The translations under genes and the position numbers were made by a program. The notes beneath the pieces were generated by a model. It worked only from the letters and a program-made list of their open reading frames with translations, did not search any database and was not told the origin of the DNA. Shown here piece by piece: positions 44,119-53,996 of a DNA stretch of 64,000 nt. The stretch covers positions 2,294,001 to 2,358,000 of the forward strand of contig NZ_CP114903.1 in the NCBI RefSeq assembly GCF_027497255.1, given 5' to 3'. Position 1 is the first letter of the stretch. Every line of letters starts with the position of its first letter. The stretch is from Micromonospora sp. WMMD882. GTDB taxonomy: Bacteria > Actinomycetota > Actinomycetes > Mycobacteriales > Micromonosporaceae.

Positions 44119-44128
44119 ACAGGGCGGG

Positions 44129-44776
44129 TCAACCGCGGAGCACGGCCGCGCCGACGGCGGCCTCGGTGTGGCCGACCAGCTCCCGCAGCGCCCGGGGCAG
44201 CGCCGGTCGGAGCATCCCGAAGCGACGCCGGGCGCGCGGGTCGGCGTCCCAGAGGACCACCCGGGTCAGCCCGGTGGCCGCGACCAGTCCGCACAGCAAC
44301 GCGTCCGGCACGGTCGGCGGGTCAGGCCGCTCCAGCAGGGCCAGCAGGCGCGCGCCCGGCCAGGCCAGCGCGTTACGGTCGACGGCGACGTAGCTGACGC
44401 TGGCGCGCAGCACGCCACGGCGTTCCTGCCGGCGGACCACCCCGGCCCGGCTGAGCCGCTCCCCCACCGCGTCGGCCGCCGTCCGGGCCAGGAAGACCAG
44501 CCAGGTACGCAGCAGCCGGTGCCGGCTCTCCCCGACGAGCTGGGCGAGCACCGTGCCGGCCAGCGCGTCGGCCGGTGGCCGGCGGTCCAGCACGGACAAC
44601 CGTCCGTCCGACACGGTGACCCGTCCGGTGAGGACCAGCTCGCCGAGGAGGCCGGCGGCGAGGCCGAGGCCGGTGGCTGTCGGGTTCAGCCGGGGCCGGC
44701 CACGGCTGTCGTCGTGGACGATCAGGAAGAACTCGTCGGCGATGCGCAACGACCCCTCCCCGGCTCGCTCGTCCAC
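44129..44776 (-). CDS. GPP34 (GOLPH3-like) phosphoprotein-family protein
   Basis: About 215 residues. The pattern LRIADEFFLIVHDDSRGRPRL, then LGLAAGLLGELVLTGRV, and later RTWLVFLARTAADAVGERLSRAGVV is that of the bacterial GPP34 family, whose eukaryotic relatives bind phosphoinositides at the Golgi. In actinomycetes the role is unknown. The start is unclear: GTG 44776 has no ribosome site, whereas TTG 44749 follows GGGGAGGGG and begins exactly at the conserved domain. It is upstream of and probably co-transcribed with the permease. Confidence 0.75.
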   Translation of the reverse strand: MDERAGEGSLRIADEFFLIVHDDSRGRPRLNPTATGLGLAAGLLGELVLTGRVTVSDGRLSVLDRRPPADALAGTVLAQLVGESRHRLLRTWLVFLARTAADAVGERLSRAGVVRRQERRGVLRASVSYVAVDRNALAWPGARLLALLERPDPPTVPDALLCGLVAATGLTRVVLWDADPRARRRFGMLRPALPRALRELVGHTEAAVGAAVLRG

Positions 44777-44869
44777 AGTGATCAGGACCGGTGAAAGGAT
44801 GCACTCAGACCCGGTGCAATGCAACTCCCAGAATCGGTATGTTGCACGAACCGGGCTCGTGACCTGCGG

Positions 44870-44875
44870 ATACGA
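44870..44875 (+). promoter_or_regulatory. -10-like TACGAT for the Scr1-type regulator
   Basis: TACGAT lies about 24 bp before GTG 44899 in the divergent gap with the GPP34 gene, giving a short leader. A -35 box is not obvious. Confidence 0.3.
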
Positions 44876-44898
44876 TGCCCCGTGGCACACTCGGCCGG

Positions 44899-45741
44899 GT
44901 GACCGCCAGCCCCACCGTCCGCCGTCGCCGCATCGCCCGCGAGCTTCGGCAGTTGCGGGAGCGCGCCGGGATGACCCTCGACGTCGCCGCCCGGCAGCTC
45001 GACATGTCCAAGAGCAACCTCTCCCGGATCGAGAACGCGCAGATCGGCATCAAGCCCCGCGACGTCCGCGCGGCCCTGGCCCTGTACCAGGTCACCGGGA
45101 ACGACGCCGAGGCGCTCATCGAGATCGCCCGGGGCGCGCAGCAACGCGGCTGGTGGCAGAACTACAGCGACGTGCTGCCGGAGTGGTTCGAGTTCTACGT
45201 CGGACTGGAGGCCGAGGCGGCGACGCTGCGCACGTACGAGGCCGAGGTGGTGCCCGGTCTGCTCCAGACCGAGGCGTACGCCCGGGAGATCTTCCGGCTG
45301 ACCGCCGGCGAGGACGGCGTGGAGCGCAAGGTCGCCGCCCGCCTGCACCGCCAGCACGTGCTGCGCCGGGAGTCGCCGGCGCAGATGTCGGTGGTGCTCA
45401 ACGAGGCGGTGCTGCTGCGGCCGGTCGTCGGCCCGGCGGTGATGGCCGAACAGGTGGCTCAGATCAGCCGAGTAGCGCAACTACCTAACGTGACCCTCCA
45501 GATACTTCCGTTCGCGGCGGGCGGGCACCCCGCGATGAGCACGCCGTACGTCGTCCTGCACTTCGCCGACGCCGCCGACGATGCCGTGGTTTACCTGGAC
45601 AACCTCACGATGGGACTGGCCTTGGAGGGTGCCGGGCACGTCCGGGGGTATACCCTTGTGCACGAGAGACTGTGCCGGATGGCGCTCTCTCCAGCGGACT
45701 CGTTGACCCGCCTTGAGGCCGCAATTCGTTACTTTGCGTGA
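44899..45741 (+). CDS. XRE-family regulator with DUF5753 (Scr1-like)
   Basis: 280 residues: an N-terminal helix-turn-helix (RQLRERAGMTLDVAARQLDMSKSNLSRIENAQ) then the DUF5753 domain (WFEFYVGLEAEAATLRTYEAEVVPGLLQTEAYAR onward). Such proteins are abundant in actinomycetes, nearly always beside a DUF397 gene, and several act as developmental or antibiotic regulators; they have also been proposed as toxin-antitoxin-like pairs. The DUF397 gene follows by 38 bp. An ATG at 44875 would add eight residues. Confidence 0.9.
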   Translation: MTASPTVRRRRIARELRQLRERAGMTLDVAARQLDMSKSNLSRIENAQIGIKPRDVRAALALYQVTGNDAEALIEIARGAQQRGWWQNYSDVLPEWFEFYVGLEAEAATLRTYEAEVVPGLLQTEAYAREIFRLTAGEDGVERKVAARLHRQHVLRRESPAQMSVVLNEAVLLRPVVGPAVMAEQVAQISRVAQLPNVTLQILPFAAGGHPAMSTPYVVLHFADAADDAVVYLDNLTMGLALEGAGHVRGYTLVHERLCRMALSPADSLTRLEAAIRYFA

Positions 45742-45779
45742 CCACAAGACGCTTCTTCGCAGACGAGAGGTACCCCACC

Positions 45780-45974
45780 ATGACCGCGCTCGACCTCACC
45801 TGCGCGCAGTGGCGCACCAGCACACGCAGCAGCGGCAACGGCAACTGCGTGGAGGTCGCCGGCGTACCCGGTCGGGTGGCCGTCCGGGACAGCAAGGACC
45901 GTGGCGGGCCGGTGCTCCTCTTCGGTTCGTCGACCTGGCGGGCCTTCCTCAGCGGGCTCGACGCGCTCCGCTGA
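45780..45974 (+). CDS. DUF397 partner protein
   Basis: 64 residues, the canonical DUF397 pattern: QWRTSTRSSGNGNCVEVA, VAVRDSKDRGGPVL, WRAFLSGL. It is the obligate small partner of the upstream Scr1-like regulator and is thought to bind it or modulate its activity. ATG 45780 has GAGAGG upstream. GTG 45738, overlapping the regulator stop, would add 14 residues that do not fit the family. Confidence 0.9.
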   Translation: MTALDLTCAQWRTSTRSSGNGNCVEVAGVPGRVAVRDSKDRGGPVLLFGSSTWRAFLSGLDALR

Positions 45975-45983
45975 GGTCGGTGC

Positions 45984-48521
45984 GTGCTCCACGACGTACC
46001 CCTCGACCTGCCGGTCCGGCCGGCGCTGCCGGCCCTGACGGCGGCGCTCGGCGCGGCCGGCGTCGCCGTGCTGGTCGCCCCGCCCGGCACCGGGAAGACG
46101 ACGCTCGCGCCCCTGGCGGTCGCCGACCAGGTCACCGGTCGGGTGGTCCTCGCCCAGCCCCGGCGGGTGGCCGCCCGCGCGGCGGCCCGCCGGATGGCGG
46201 GGCTGCTGGGCGAACAGGTCGGCGACCGGGTCGGCTACGCGGTGCGCGGCGACCGTCGCACCGGGCCGACCACCCGGATCGAGGTGGTCACCACCGGCCT
46301 GCTGCTGCGCCGGCTGCACCACGACCCGGAGCTGCCCGGCGTCGCGGCGGTGCTGCTGGACGAGGTGCACGAGCGGCACCTCGACGCGGACCTGGCGCTC
46401 GCCTTCACCGTGGAGGCCCGCGCCGCGTTGCGCCCCGACCTGTGGCTGCTCGCCATGTCGGCGACCGCCGAGGCGGACCGGTTCGCCGCCCTGCTCGCCC
46501 CGGCCGGACCGCCGGCCCCGGTGGTCCGGGCCGAGGCCGCGCTGCACCCGGTGACCCGGATCTGGGCGCCCCCGCCGCGGCCGGTGACCGCCTACCGGGG
46601 CAACCGGGTCGACCCCGCGCTGCTCGACCACGTGGCCGGCACCGTCCGGCGGGCCCTGGCCGACCACCCGGGCGACGTGCTGGTCTTCCTGCCCGGCGCG
46701 CGCGAGATCGCCGACGTCACCGCCCGCCTCGCCGACCTGCGGGAGTGGGTCGCCCTGGTGCCGCTGCACGGCCGGCAGCGCGGCGCGGACCAGGACGCCG
46801 CGCTGCGGCCGACCGACCGGCGGCGGGTGGTGTTGGCCACCGCCATCGCGGAGAGCAGCCTCACCGTCCCCGGCGTCCGGGTGGTGGTCGACGCCGGACT
46901 CAGCCGGGTCGCCCGCACCGACCTGGCCCGGGGCCTGGGCTCGCTGGTCACCGTGCCGGTCTCCCGGGCCGCCGCGACCCAGCGGGCCGGTCGGGCCGGT
47001 CGGGAGGCCCCCGGACACGTGTACCGCTGCTGGTCGGCGGCCACCCACGAACGGCTGGCCGCGCAGCCCGAACCGGAGATCGCCACCGCCGACCTGACCG
47101 GGTTCGCCCTTGAGCTGGCCGCCTGGGGGCAGCCGGACGGCGTCGGGCTCGCGCTGCCCGATCCTCCGCCGGCCGCGGCGCTGGCGGTGGCCCGGCAGAC
47201 CCTCGGCACGCTCGGCGCGGTCGACCCGGCCGGCCGGATCACCGACCGGGGACGGGCCATCGCGGCGACCGGGGCGCACCCCCGGCTGGGCCGGGCGCTG
47301 CTCGACGGCGCCCGCTGGGTCGGCGCGGACCGGGCCGCCGAGGTGGTCGCCCTGCTCACCGAGGAGAGCGGGCCCGGCGACGACCTGGTCGGCCTCTGGC
47401 GGCGACTGCGCGCCGGCGTCGACCCCGCCGCCACCGCCCGTTGGCGTGCCGAGGTACGCCGGCTGCGCGCGGCCCCGCCCACCGGCGCGGCGGCGGGCCG
47501 ACCGGGCTCCGCCCGGGCCGGGAGCGCCGACCGGCTCCTGCCCGACGACCTGGCGGCCGGGCTGGTCGTCGGGTTGGCCCACCCGGAGCGGCTGGCCCGG
47601 GCCCGCCGGCCGGGCGGCGCGACGTACCTGATGGCCGGCGGGACCGCCGCGGAGCTGCCACCGGGGTCGGCGCTGACCGGGTGCGACTGGCTGGCGGTGG
47701 CGGTGGTGGACCGGGCCCCCGGCGCGCCCGCCGCCCGGATCCGGGCCGCCGCCCCGCTGGACGAGACGACCGCCCGTGAGGCCGGCGGCGGGCTGCTGCG
47801 CACCGAACGGCAGGTCGGCTGGGTCGACGGGGACGTGGTCGCCCGGGAGGTGGACCGGCTCGGCGCGGTCGAGCTGGGCGACCGGCCGCTGCGCCGGCCC
47901 GACCCGGAACGTCTCGCCGCGGCCCTGCTGACCGGCCTGCGGCAGGAGGGTCTGGCGCTGCTCGACTGGAGCCCGGCCGCCCGCTTCCTGCGGGACCGGC
48001 TGGCGTTCTGCCGGCACGCGCTCGGCGACGACTGGCCCGAGGTGGACGACCCGGCGCTGCTGGCCACCGCCGCCGACTGGCTCGGCCCCGAGCTGGCCCG
48101 GGCCCGCCGCCGGGCCGACCTGGCCCGGATCGACGTGGTGACCGCGCTGCGCCGGCTGCTGCCCTGGCCGCTGGCGGCCCGCCTGGACGAGGTGGCCCCG
48201 GAGCGGATCACCGTGCCCAGCGGCAGCCGGATCCGGGTGGACTACGCCGACCCGACCGCGCCGGTGCTCCCGGTGAAGCTCCAGGAGACCTTCGGCTGGC
48301 AGCGGGCGCCCCGGATCGCCGACGGCCGGGCGCCGGTGCTGCTGCACCTGCTCTCCCCGGCCGGGCGGCCGGTGGCGGTCACCGCCGACCTGGCGTCCTT
48401 CTGGCAGGTCGGCTATCCGCAGGTCCGGGCGGAGCTGCGGGGGCGCTACCCGCGCCACCCCTGGCCGGCGGACCCGACGACCGCCCCGCCCACCCGGCAC
48501 ACCAGCGCCCGCCGCCGCTGA
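45984..48521 (+). CDS. hrpB: ATP-dependent helicase HrpB
   Basis: 845 residues of the DEAH-box HrpB family: Walker A APPGTGKTT, DEVH box LLDEVHERHLDADL, MSATAEADRF and motif VI QRAGRAGREAPG, followed by the HrpB-specific C-terminal half. It probably acts on structured RNA. Length matches the usual 800-850 residues. GTG 45984 starts 9 bp after the DUF397 stop, so it may share that transcript. Confidence 0.93.
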   Translation: MLHDVPLDLPVRPALPALTAALGAAGVAVLVAPPGTGKTTLAPLAVADQVTGRVVLAQPRRVAARAAARRMAGLLGEQVGDRVGYAVRGDRRTGPTTRIEVVTTGLLLRRLHHDPELPGVAAVLLDEVHERHLDADLALAFTVEARAALRPDLWLLAMSATAEADRFAALLAPAGPPAPVVRAEAALHPVTRIWAPPPRPVTAYRGNRVDPALLDHVAGTVRRALADHPGDVLVFLPGAREIADVTARLADLREWVALVPLHGRQRGADQDAALRPTDRRRVVLATAIAESSLTVPGVRVVVDAGLSRVARTDLARGLGSLVTVPVSRAAATQRAGRAGREAPGHVYRCWSAATHERLAAQPEPEIATADLTGFALELAAWGQPDGVGLALPDPPPAAALAVARQTLGTLGAVDPAGRITDRGRAIAATGAHPRLGRALLDGARWVGADRAAEVVALLTEESGPGDDLVGLWRRLRAGVDPAATARWRAEVRRLRAAPPTGAAAGRPGSARAGSADRLLPDDLAAGLVVGLAHPERLARARRPGGATYLMAGGTAAELPPGSALTGCDWLAVAVVDRAPGAPAARIRAAAPLDETTAREAGGGLLRTERQVGWVDGDVVAREVDRLGAVELGDRPLRRPDPERLAAALLTGLRQEGLALLDWSPAARFLRDRLAFCRHALGDDWPEVDDPALLATAADWLGPELARARRRADLARIDVVTALRRLLPWPLAARLDEVAPERITVPSGSRIRVDYADPTAPVLPVKLQETFGWQRAPRIADGRAPVLLHLLSPAGRPVAVTADLASFWQVGYPQVRAELRGRYPRHPWPADPTTAPPTRHTSARRR

Positions 48522-48533
48522 GCCCCACCGGCC

Positions 48534-48579
48534 CCGCGCGGCGCTGAGCCCTTGGCGACCACGGGCTCGGCCCGCGCGG
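48534..48579. terminator. Imperfect hairpin between convergent HrpB and PP2C genes
   Basis: CCGCGCGG (48534-48541) with its complement at 48572-48579 and GAGCCC/GGGCTC inside form a stem broken by a small internal loop in the 66-bp convergent gap. Confidence 0.45.
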
Positions 48580-48587
48580 CGCCGGGC

Positions 48588-49316
48588 TCAGTCCTCGGCG
48601 ACGACGTCGGCGACCACCACGGTGATGTTGTCCGGGCCGCCCGCTCGCAGGGCCAGGTCGATCAGCTGACGGGCGCACTCCGTCCGGTCCGGGTGCGCGG
48701 CGAGCACCTCGGCCAGGGTGTCCGCCCGGACCACGTTGGACAGGCCGTCGCTGCACAGCAGCCAGCGGTCGCCCGCCCAGGGCACCATCGTCGCGTACGC
48801 CGGGGAGATCTCGCCGCCCTGCAACGCCTGGGTCACCACCGCCCGGCGGGGGTGGTGGGTGGCCTGCTCGGGTGTGATGAGGCCCTGGTCGACGAGCATC
48901 TGCACGAAGGTGTCGTCCCGGGTGACCTGCTTGAGCGTCCCCTCGCGGAAGAGGTACGCGCGCGAGTCGCCGACGTGGGCCAGGGCCAGGCAGCTCCCGG
49001 TGCGGGCGAACAGCAGGGCGGTCAGGGTGGTGCCCATGCCCTGCCGTTCCGGGTCCTCCTCGACGGCCTGACGGATCCGCTCGGTGGCCACCTCGATGCC
49101 GCCGCGCAGCGCCGCCACCAGCCCGTCCTCCGGTGTCTCCAGATCCAGCGGGGCGATCGTCCGCATCGCGATCGAGCTGGCGAGGTCGCCGGCCGCCATC
49201 CCGCCCATGCCGTCGGCGACGGCGACGAGCCAGGTCCCGGCGTGGAAGGCGTCCTGATTGCCGCTCCGGATCAGGCCACGGTCGGTCGCCCCCGTGGAAC
49301 GCAGCTTCAGGGTCAT
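48588..49316 (-). CDS. PP2C-family Ser/Thr protein phosphatase
   Basis: 242 residues. The metal-binding motifs are intact: [46 protein letters not shown] and [10 protein letters not shown]. It is a soluble PstP/PPP-type phosphatase countering Ser/Thr kinases, though without the membrane segment of PstP. ATG 49316 begins the conserved domain. No kinase gene is adjacent. Confidence 0.93.
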   Translation of the reverse strand: MTLKLRSTGATDRGLIRSGNQDAFHAGTWLVAVADGMGGMAAGDLASSIAMRTIAPLDLETPEDGLVAALRGGIEVATERIRQAVEEDPERQGMGTTLTALLFARTGSCLALAHVGDSRAYLFREGTLKQVTRDDTFVQMLVDQGLITPEQATHHPRRAVVTQALQGGEISPAYATMVPWAGDRWLLCSDGLSNVVRADTLAEVLAAHPDRTECARQLIDLALRAGGPDNITVVVADVVAED

Positions 49317-49483
49317 GGGACGCAGCCTGCCAGGAGGAGAGCGGGTTGTCTCTACTGGATCACCGTACCCGGCCGTGGCGCGGCGAATCTCACTCTCCGT
49401 CGGCGGGTCGGGACGGCCACCACCAAGATCCAGGCGAATCAATTGACATGGCGGTCATGCCCTGGAAACATCGTGACGATACT

Positions 49484-49497
49484 TGGGAGCGCTCCCA
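49484..49497 (+). promoter_or_regulatory. CebR/CelR-type operator TGGGAGCGCTCCCA
   Basis: A perfect 14-bp palindrome identical to the operator bound by the LacI-family cello-oligosaccharide repressor CelR/CebR in actinobacteria. It is 36 bp upstream of the GH9 cellulase start, where a bound repressor would block transcription until cellobiose is present. Confidence 0.88.
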
Positions 49498-49532
49498 GGT
49501 ATCGACTCCCCCGTTCCCCGGAAGGAACCGTC

Positions 49533-52181
49533 GTGACGTCACCCCCACGCCGCCGGCGCCGCCTGGCGCTGTTCGCCGCGGCGACCTCCGTCGCCCTCAC
49601 CGGCGCCCTCACCGCGGCCGGCCCCGCCGTCGCCGCTCCGGTCGCCGGCCCCGCCGCGGCCGAGGAGGAACCTCCCGAGCAGATCAAGAACGGCGACTTC
49701 AGCGCCGGCACCTCCCCCTGGTTCTCGTACGGCACCGGTGACCTGACCAACCCCGACGGCCAACTGTGCACCACCGTCGCCGCCGGCACCGCCAACTCGT
49801 GGGACGCCGGCATCGGGCAGGACGGCGTCCCGCTGATCGCCGGCGCGTCGTACACCCTCACGTTCGACGCCTCCGCCACCCCCGGCGCCCGGATCACCGC
49901 GGTGCTGCAACTCGGCAGCGCGCCCTACACCTCGTACACCACCGTCGGGCTGAACGCGACCCCCACCGCGCAGCACACCGAGCACACCTTCACCGCGCCG
50001 GCCGACGACTCGCGGGCGCAGATCATCTTCCAGGTCGGCGGCAGCCCCAGCGCGCAGACGTTCTGTCTGGACAACGTCTCGCTGCGCGGCGGCGAGCCGG
50101 CCGCGCCGTACGAGCCGGACACCGGGCCCCGGGTCCGGGTCAACCAGGTCGGCTACCTCACCGCCGGGCCGAAGAACGCCACCGTGGTCACCGAGGCCAC
50201 CGAGGCGCTGCCCTGGCAGCTCAAGAACGCCGCCGGCACGGTCGTCGCCAGCGGCGAAAGCACGCCGCGCGGCGTCGACGCGGCCTCCGGGGAGAACGTG
50301 CACAGCATCGACTTCTCGTCGTACCGGGGCTCCGGCACCGGGCTGACGCTGGTCGCCGACGGGGAGACCAGCCACCCGTTCGAGATCTCCGGCACGCTCT
50401 ACGAGCAGCTCCGCTCCGACGCGCTGCAGTTCTTCTACGCCCAGCGCAGCGGCATCGAGATCGACGGTGACCTGATCGGCGAGGAGTACGCCCGCCCGGC
50501 CGGACACCTCGACGTGGCCCCCAACAAGGGCGACACCGACGTGCCCTGCCAGCCCGGCGTCTGCGACTACCGGCTCGACGTGCGGGGCGGCTGGTACGAC
50601 GCGGGCGACCACGGCAAGTACGTGGTCAACGGCGGCATCGCCACCTACCAGCTGCTCAACACCTTCGAGCGGACCAAGACCGCGGCCACCGCGAACGGCG
50701 GCGCGAAGCTGGGCGACAGCACGCTGCGGGTGCCCGAGCGGGGCAACGGCACCCCGGACATCCTCGACGAGGCCCGCTGGGAGCTGGAGTTCCTGCTGAG
50801 CATGCAGGTGCCGGCCGGCAAGCCGCTCGCCGGGATGGCCCACCACAAGATCCACGACAAGAACTGGACCGGGCTGCCGCTGCTGCCGCACGAGGACCCG
50901 GAGCTGCGCGAGCTGCACCCGCCGTCGACCGCGGCCACGCTGAACCTGGCCGCCACCGCCGCCCAGTGCGCGCGGCTGTTCGCCCCGTACGACGCGACCT
51001 TCGCCAAGAAGTGCGACACCGCGGCGAAGACCGCGTACGCGGCGGCCAAGGCCAACCCGACCCGGTACGCCAGCCCGACCGACGGTGTCGGCGGCGGCGC
51101 GTACGACGACGGCAACGTCACCGACGAGTTCTACTGGGCGGCGGCCGAGCTGTACCTGACCACCGGCGAGCAGAAGTACCTGACCGACCTGACCGCCTCG
51201 CCGCACCACACCGGGGACGTGTTCGACCCGCGTGGCTTCGGCTGGGGCAGCGTGGCCGCGCTGGGCCGGCTCGACCTGGCGACCGTGCCGAACGGCCTGT
51301 CCGCCGCCGAGCGCACCCGGATCCGGGCCTCGGTGACCACCGCCGCCGACAGCTACCTGGCCGAGATCGCCCGCCAGGCGTACGGGCTGCCGATGCCCGG
51401 CGACGCGGCCAGCTACTTCTGGGGCGGCAACAGCAACCTCATCAACAACGCGATCGTGCTGGGCACCGCCTTCGACCTGACCGGCCAGACCAAGTACCGG
51501 GACGGCGCGACGCAGGCGATGGACTACATCTTCGGCCGCAACGCCCTGAACATCTCGTACGTGACCGGGTGGGGCGAGCACGCCGCGGAGAACCAGCACA
51601 GCCGGATCTTCGGCAACCAGCTCAACCCGGACCTGCCGAAGCCGCCGGCCGGCTCGATCGCGGGCGGCCCGAACGCGGACCTGCAGGACCCGTTCGTCGA
51701 GCAGCTCCTGGCCGGTTGCGCGCCGATGTTCTGCTACGTCGACGACATCAACTCGTACTCCACGAACGAGGTGGCGATCAACTGGAACTCGGCGCTGACC
51801 TGGATCGCGTCCTTCCTCGCCGACCAGGGTGAGGGCGGGGCGGTCCCCACGTCGAACTGCTCCGCCCAGTACGTCAACTACGGCGCCTGGCAGGGCGGCA
51901 CCGGCTTCACCGGCCAGGTGACCATCCGCAACACCGGCACCAAGCCGATCGAGGGTTGGACGGCCCGGTTCGCGTTCACCGGTGACCAGAAGGTGCGCGA
52001 GGCGTGGCTGGCGACGGTCACCCAGTCGGGGGCCACCGTCTCGGCGACGAACGAGTCGCACAACCGCAGGATCATGCCCGGCAGCACGGTGACCTTCGGG
52101 TTCAACGCGCTGACCGGCGGAAACGCCAACCCGGCGCCGGGTCTGATCGCGGTCAACGGAGTGGCCTGCACGCTCTCCTGA
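49533..52181 (+). CDS. Secreted GH9 endoglucanase with CBM4-like and CBM2 modules
   Basis: 882 residues: a signal peptide (basic start, hydrophobic core, AVAAPVA), a CBM4/9-type module (about 48-190, [13 protein letters not shown] to FCLDNVSL), an Ig-like CelD-N domain ([19 protein letters not shown]), then the GH9 catalytic domain. [13 protein letters not shown] holds the catalytic-base Asp residues and [15 protein letters not shown] the acid Glu. A C-terminal CBM2 ([18 protein letters not shown] onward) binds cellulose. It hydrolyses internal beta-1,4 glucan bonds outside the cell. GTG 49533 follows GAAGGAACC; regulation by the operator upstream is expected. Confidence 0.95.
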   Translation: MTSPPRRRRRLALFAAATSVALTGALTAAGPAVAAPVAGPAAAEEEPPEQIKNGDFSAGTSPWFSYGTGDLTNPDGQLCTTVAAGTANSWDAGIGQDGVPLIAGASYTLTFDASATPGARITAVLQLGSAPYTSYTTVGLNATPTAQHTEHTFTAPADDSRAQIIFQVGGSPSAQTFCLDNVSLRGGEPAAPYEPDTGPRVRVNQVGYLTAGPKNATVVTEATEALPWQLKNAAGTVVASGESTPRGVDAASGENVHSIDFSSYRGSGTGLTLVADGETSHPFEISGTLYEQLRSDALQFFYAQRSGIEIDGDLIGEEYARPAGHLDVAPNKGDTDVPCQPGVCDYRLDVRGGWYDAGDHGKYVVNGGIATYQLLNTFERTKTAATANGGAKLGDSTLRVPERGNGTPDILDEARWELEFLLSMQVPAGKPLAGMAHHKIHDKNWTGLPLLPHEDPELRELHPPSTAATLNLAATAAQCARLFAPYDATFAKKCDTAAKTAYAAAKANPTRYASPTDGVGGGAYDDGNVTDEFYWAAAELYLTTGEQKYLTDLTASPHHTGDVFDPRGFGWGSVAALGRLDLATVPNGLSAAERTRIRASVTTAADSYLAEIARQAYGLPMPGDAASYFWGGNSNLINNAIVLGTAFDLTGQTKYRDGATQAMDYIFGRNALNISYVTGWGEHAAENQHSRIFGNQLNPDLPKPPAGSIAGGPNADLQDPFVEQLLAGCAPMFCYVDDINSYSTNEVAINWNSALTWIASFLADQGEGGAVPTSNCSAQYVNYGAWQGGTGFTGQVTIRNTGTKPIEGWTARFAFTGDQKVREAWLATVTQSGATVSATNESHNRRIMPGSTVTFGFNALTGGNANPAPGLIAVNGVACTLS

Positions 52182-52202
52182 CCCGTAGCGATCCCCGGTC
52201 CG

Positions 52203-52234
52203 ACAGGGGTCTCCCGCCCACGGGAGGCCCCTGT
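52203..52234 (+). terminator. Cellulase gene terminator
   Basis: ACAGGGGTCTCCCG and CGGGAGGCCCCTGT pair with a single T/G mismatch around a 4-nt loop, 22 nt after the stop. Confidence 0.75.
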
Positions 52235-52620
52235 TCGGCGTGTCGACGCCCGCCACCCGAACCCGCCACCACCGCCCGTCGCGGGCCCGGACACCGCGAC
52301 GGGCCCGAGGCGCCTGTCGAACACCGACGACGGCGGGACACGGAGCGCACAAGCACGCGGAGGACACGGAGGGCACCGAGGTGGCCCCGCAGGGACGAGC
52401 TCCGCGCCTGGAAGCCGGCCGTGACCAGGTCTGCGGCGACAGGACGGCCGAACGCGTGACGGCATGCCCCGACGGACGCGACCCGCCGCGGACCGTCCGC
52501 AGGCGCCCCGTATCCGGGGCAGCTCGACAGGCTCCGATCAGCACACCTCGACCGCCCCACGCCGCATGTCCCCACCCGGCCGACGGCGACCCGGGCCGAC
52601 GCCGACCCGGGGCGCACGGG
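52235..52620. other. Intergenic stretch, nothing recognised
   Basis: Between the cellulase terminator and the hairpin after the convergent protease gene I see no gene, repeat or regulatory site; the open frames crossing it are compositional. Confidence 0.55.
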
Positions 52621-52662
52621 CGGGTCCCCTGCCGTCGCCGCGGGGGCGTGGCAGGGGACCCG
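52621..52662 (-). terminator. Protease gene terminator
   Basis: CGGGTCCCCTGCC (52621-52633) pairs perfectly with 52650-52662; the hairpin begins 18 nt past the minus-strand protease stop. Confidence 0.7.
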
Positions 52663-52679
52663 TCGCGCGTCCGGGCGTG

Positions 52680-53888
52680 TCAGGCGGCGGGGAGGCCGCC
52701 GACCTGGGTGTTGATCCAGGTACGGATCGACGGCAGGTCGCCGTAGATCGACGGGGCGGTGGCGCAGGTCGAGTTGTTGTTGCCGGCGCGGCTGGTCGCG
52801 CCGATCAGGTTCCACACGCCATTGATCTTGCGCACCTGCGGGCCGCCCGAGTCGCCGTAGCAGGCGCCCGCGTTGCCGTTGGTGTTGTTGGTGCAGATCT
52901 CGTAGGTGGCGTTGATGCCGGCGCAGCGGCTGTCCGTCACGATCGAGGTGTCCAGCTCGTGCGCGACGGCCGGGGCCGAGCCGCAGCCCCGGGGCGCGCA
53001 GGTCTGGCCCCAGCCGATGATCCGGGTGGCGGTGCCGACCGCGCCCGACGTGGTCGGGATCGGGGCCGGGGCGTAGCTGACCGAGCTGGCGAGCTGGAAC
53101 AGCTTCACGTCGATGGTCGGGTGGCTGACCGCCCGGCTGACCCGGACCACGGTGCCGCCGCTGGTGCGGTCGACGCTGCCGACCCGCACCGAGGCGGGGG
53201 TGGAGCAGTGCTTCGCGGTGACCACCCAGTTCGACTTGATCAGCGTGGCGCTGCACCCGGAGCTGTACACCATCCAGGGGTAGTTCTCGGTGGCCGGGCG
53301 ACCGTTGACCACCAGCGGCGAGACGTCGCCCTCGGCCTCGTCCTGCCAGACGTGCACGCCGAGCGCGGGGCTGGCCGCGCGGCTGCCGGCGAAGAGCGAG
53401 TTCACCTGCGCGGCCTCGGTCGCGTTCGGGTACGCGTTGGTGCAGGAGACCGGGGCGCTGCTGCCGGACATCAGGTCCGAGCACAGGCCGGTGCGCCGGT
53501 CGGGCAGGCCGAGGATGTGGCCGATCTCGTGGGTCGCGATGCGGGTCCGGTTGTACCCCTGGTTCACCGCCTCCCAGCCCATGTAGACGGTGCCCCGGCC
53601 CAACCCGGTCACGTACGCCCGGGGCCAGCCGTTGTCCACCCGGATGGTGACGGTGGCCGGGGTGCCGGCCACCAGCCGGACGTTGCTGACCCGGCTGTTC
53701 CAGATCGCGGCGGCCTGGTCGAAGTTGGTCTTGAACTCACCGGCCCGGCTGGCGTCGTAGTAGACGGTCCGGGCCGTGACGCCCACGTCCGCGCCGGCCG
53801 GCGTGCCGCTGGCGGCCTGGACGCCGGCCAGGGACAGCGCGAGCGTCAGCGCGGCGCCCGCCGCGCGGGACAGTTTCCGTCGGAACAT
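52680..53888 (-). CDS. Secreted two-protease fusion: snapalysin (M7) plus trypsin-like (S1)
   Basis: 402 residues. A signal peptide (1 to about 30) leads to a snapalysin-type zinc protease with HEIGHILGLPD (His120, Glu121, His124, Asp130) and CSDLMSGSS. After a short linker (about 170-190) comes a chymotrypsin-fold domain with all three catalytic residues: His227 in VVTAKHC, Asp260 in PTIDVKLFQL and Ser347 in CYGDSGGP. Stand-alone snapalysin is about 200 residues, so this is a genuine fusion of two active-looking proteases. The N-terminus of the trypsin part lacks a clear activation site, which suggests it is made active or is cleaved by the M7 domain. ATG 53888 has GGGAG upstream. Confidence 0.93.
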   Translation of the reverse strand: MFRRKLSRAAGAALTLALSLAGVQAASGTPAGADVGVTARTVYYDASRAGEFKTNFDQAAAIWNSRVSNVRLVAGTPATVTIRVDNGWPRAYVTGLGRGTVYMGWEAVNQGYNRTRIATHEIGHILGLPDRRTGLCSDLMSGSSAPVSCTNAYPNATEAAQVNSLFAGSRAASPALGVHVWQDEAEGDVSPLVVNGRPATENYPWMVYSSGCSATLIKSNWVVTAKHCSTPASVRVGSVDRTSGGTVVRVSRAVSHPTIDVKLFQLASSVSYAPAPIPTTSGAVGTATRIIGWGQTCAPRGCGSAPAVAHELDTSIVTDSRCAGINATYEICTNNTNGNAGACYGDSGGPQVRKINGVWNLIGATSRAGNNNSTCATAPSIYGDLPSIRTWINTQVGGLPAA

Positions 53889-53924
53889 GGACCACTCCCT
53901 GAGTGCCACGGCGGCAACCCGCCA

Positions 53925-53942
53925 GATTGAGACTAATCAATC
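53925..53942 (-). promoter_or_regulatory. Inverted repeat GATTGA-N6-TCAATC upstream of the protease gene
   Basis: An 18-bp A/T-rich palindrome about 37 bp before the protease start. It could be an operator (LysR-type sites also show spaced dyads) or part of the promoter; no regulator gene is nearby. Confidence 0.45.
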
Positions 53943-53996
53943 TTATTGGCGGTCGTGGCACCAGGACCCATCGTGGTTCGGTCATACGCCCGACGA

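Noticed and set aside
45729..48500. Antisense frame of over 900 codons opposite hrpB
   Set aside because: Typical antisense shadow in GC-rich coding DNA; low-complexity Arg/Gly/His/Pro composition and no ribosome site.
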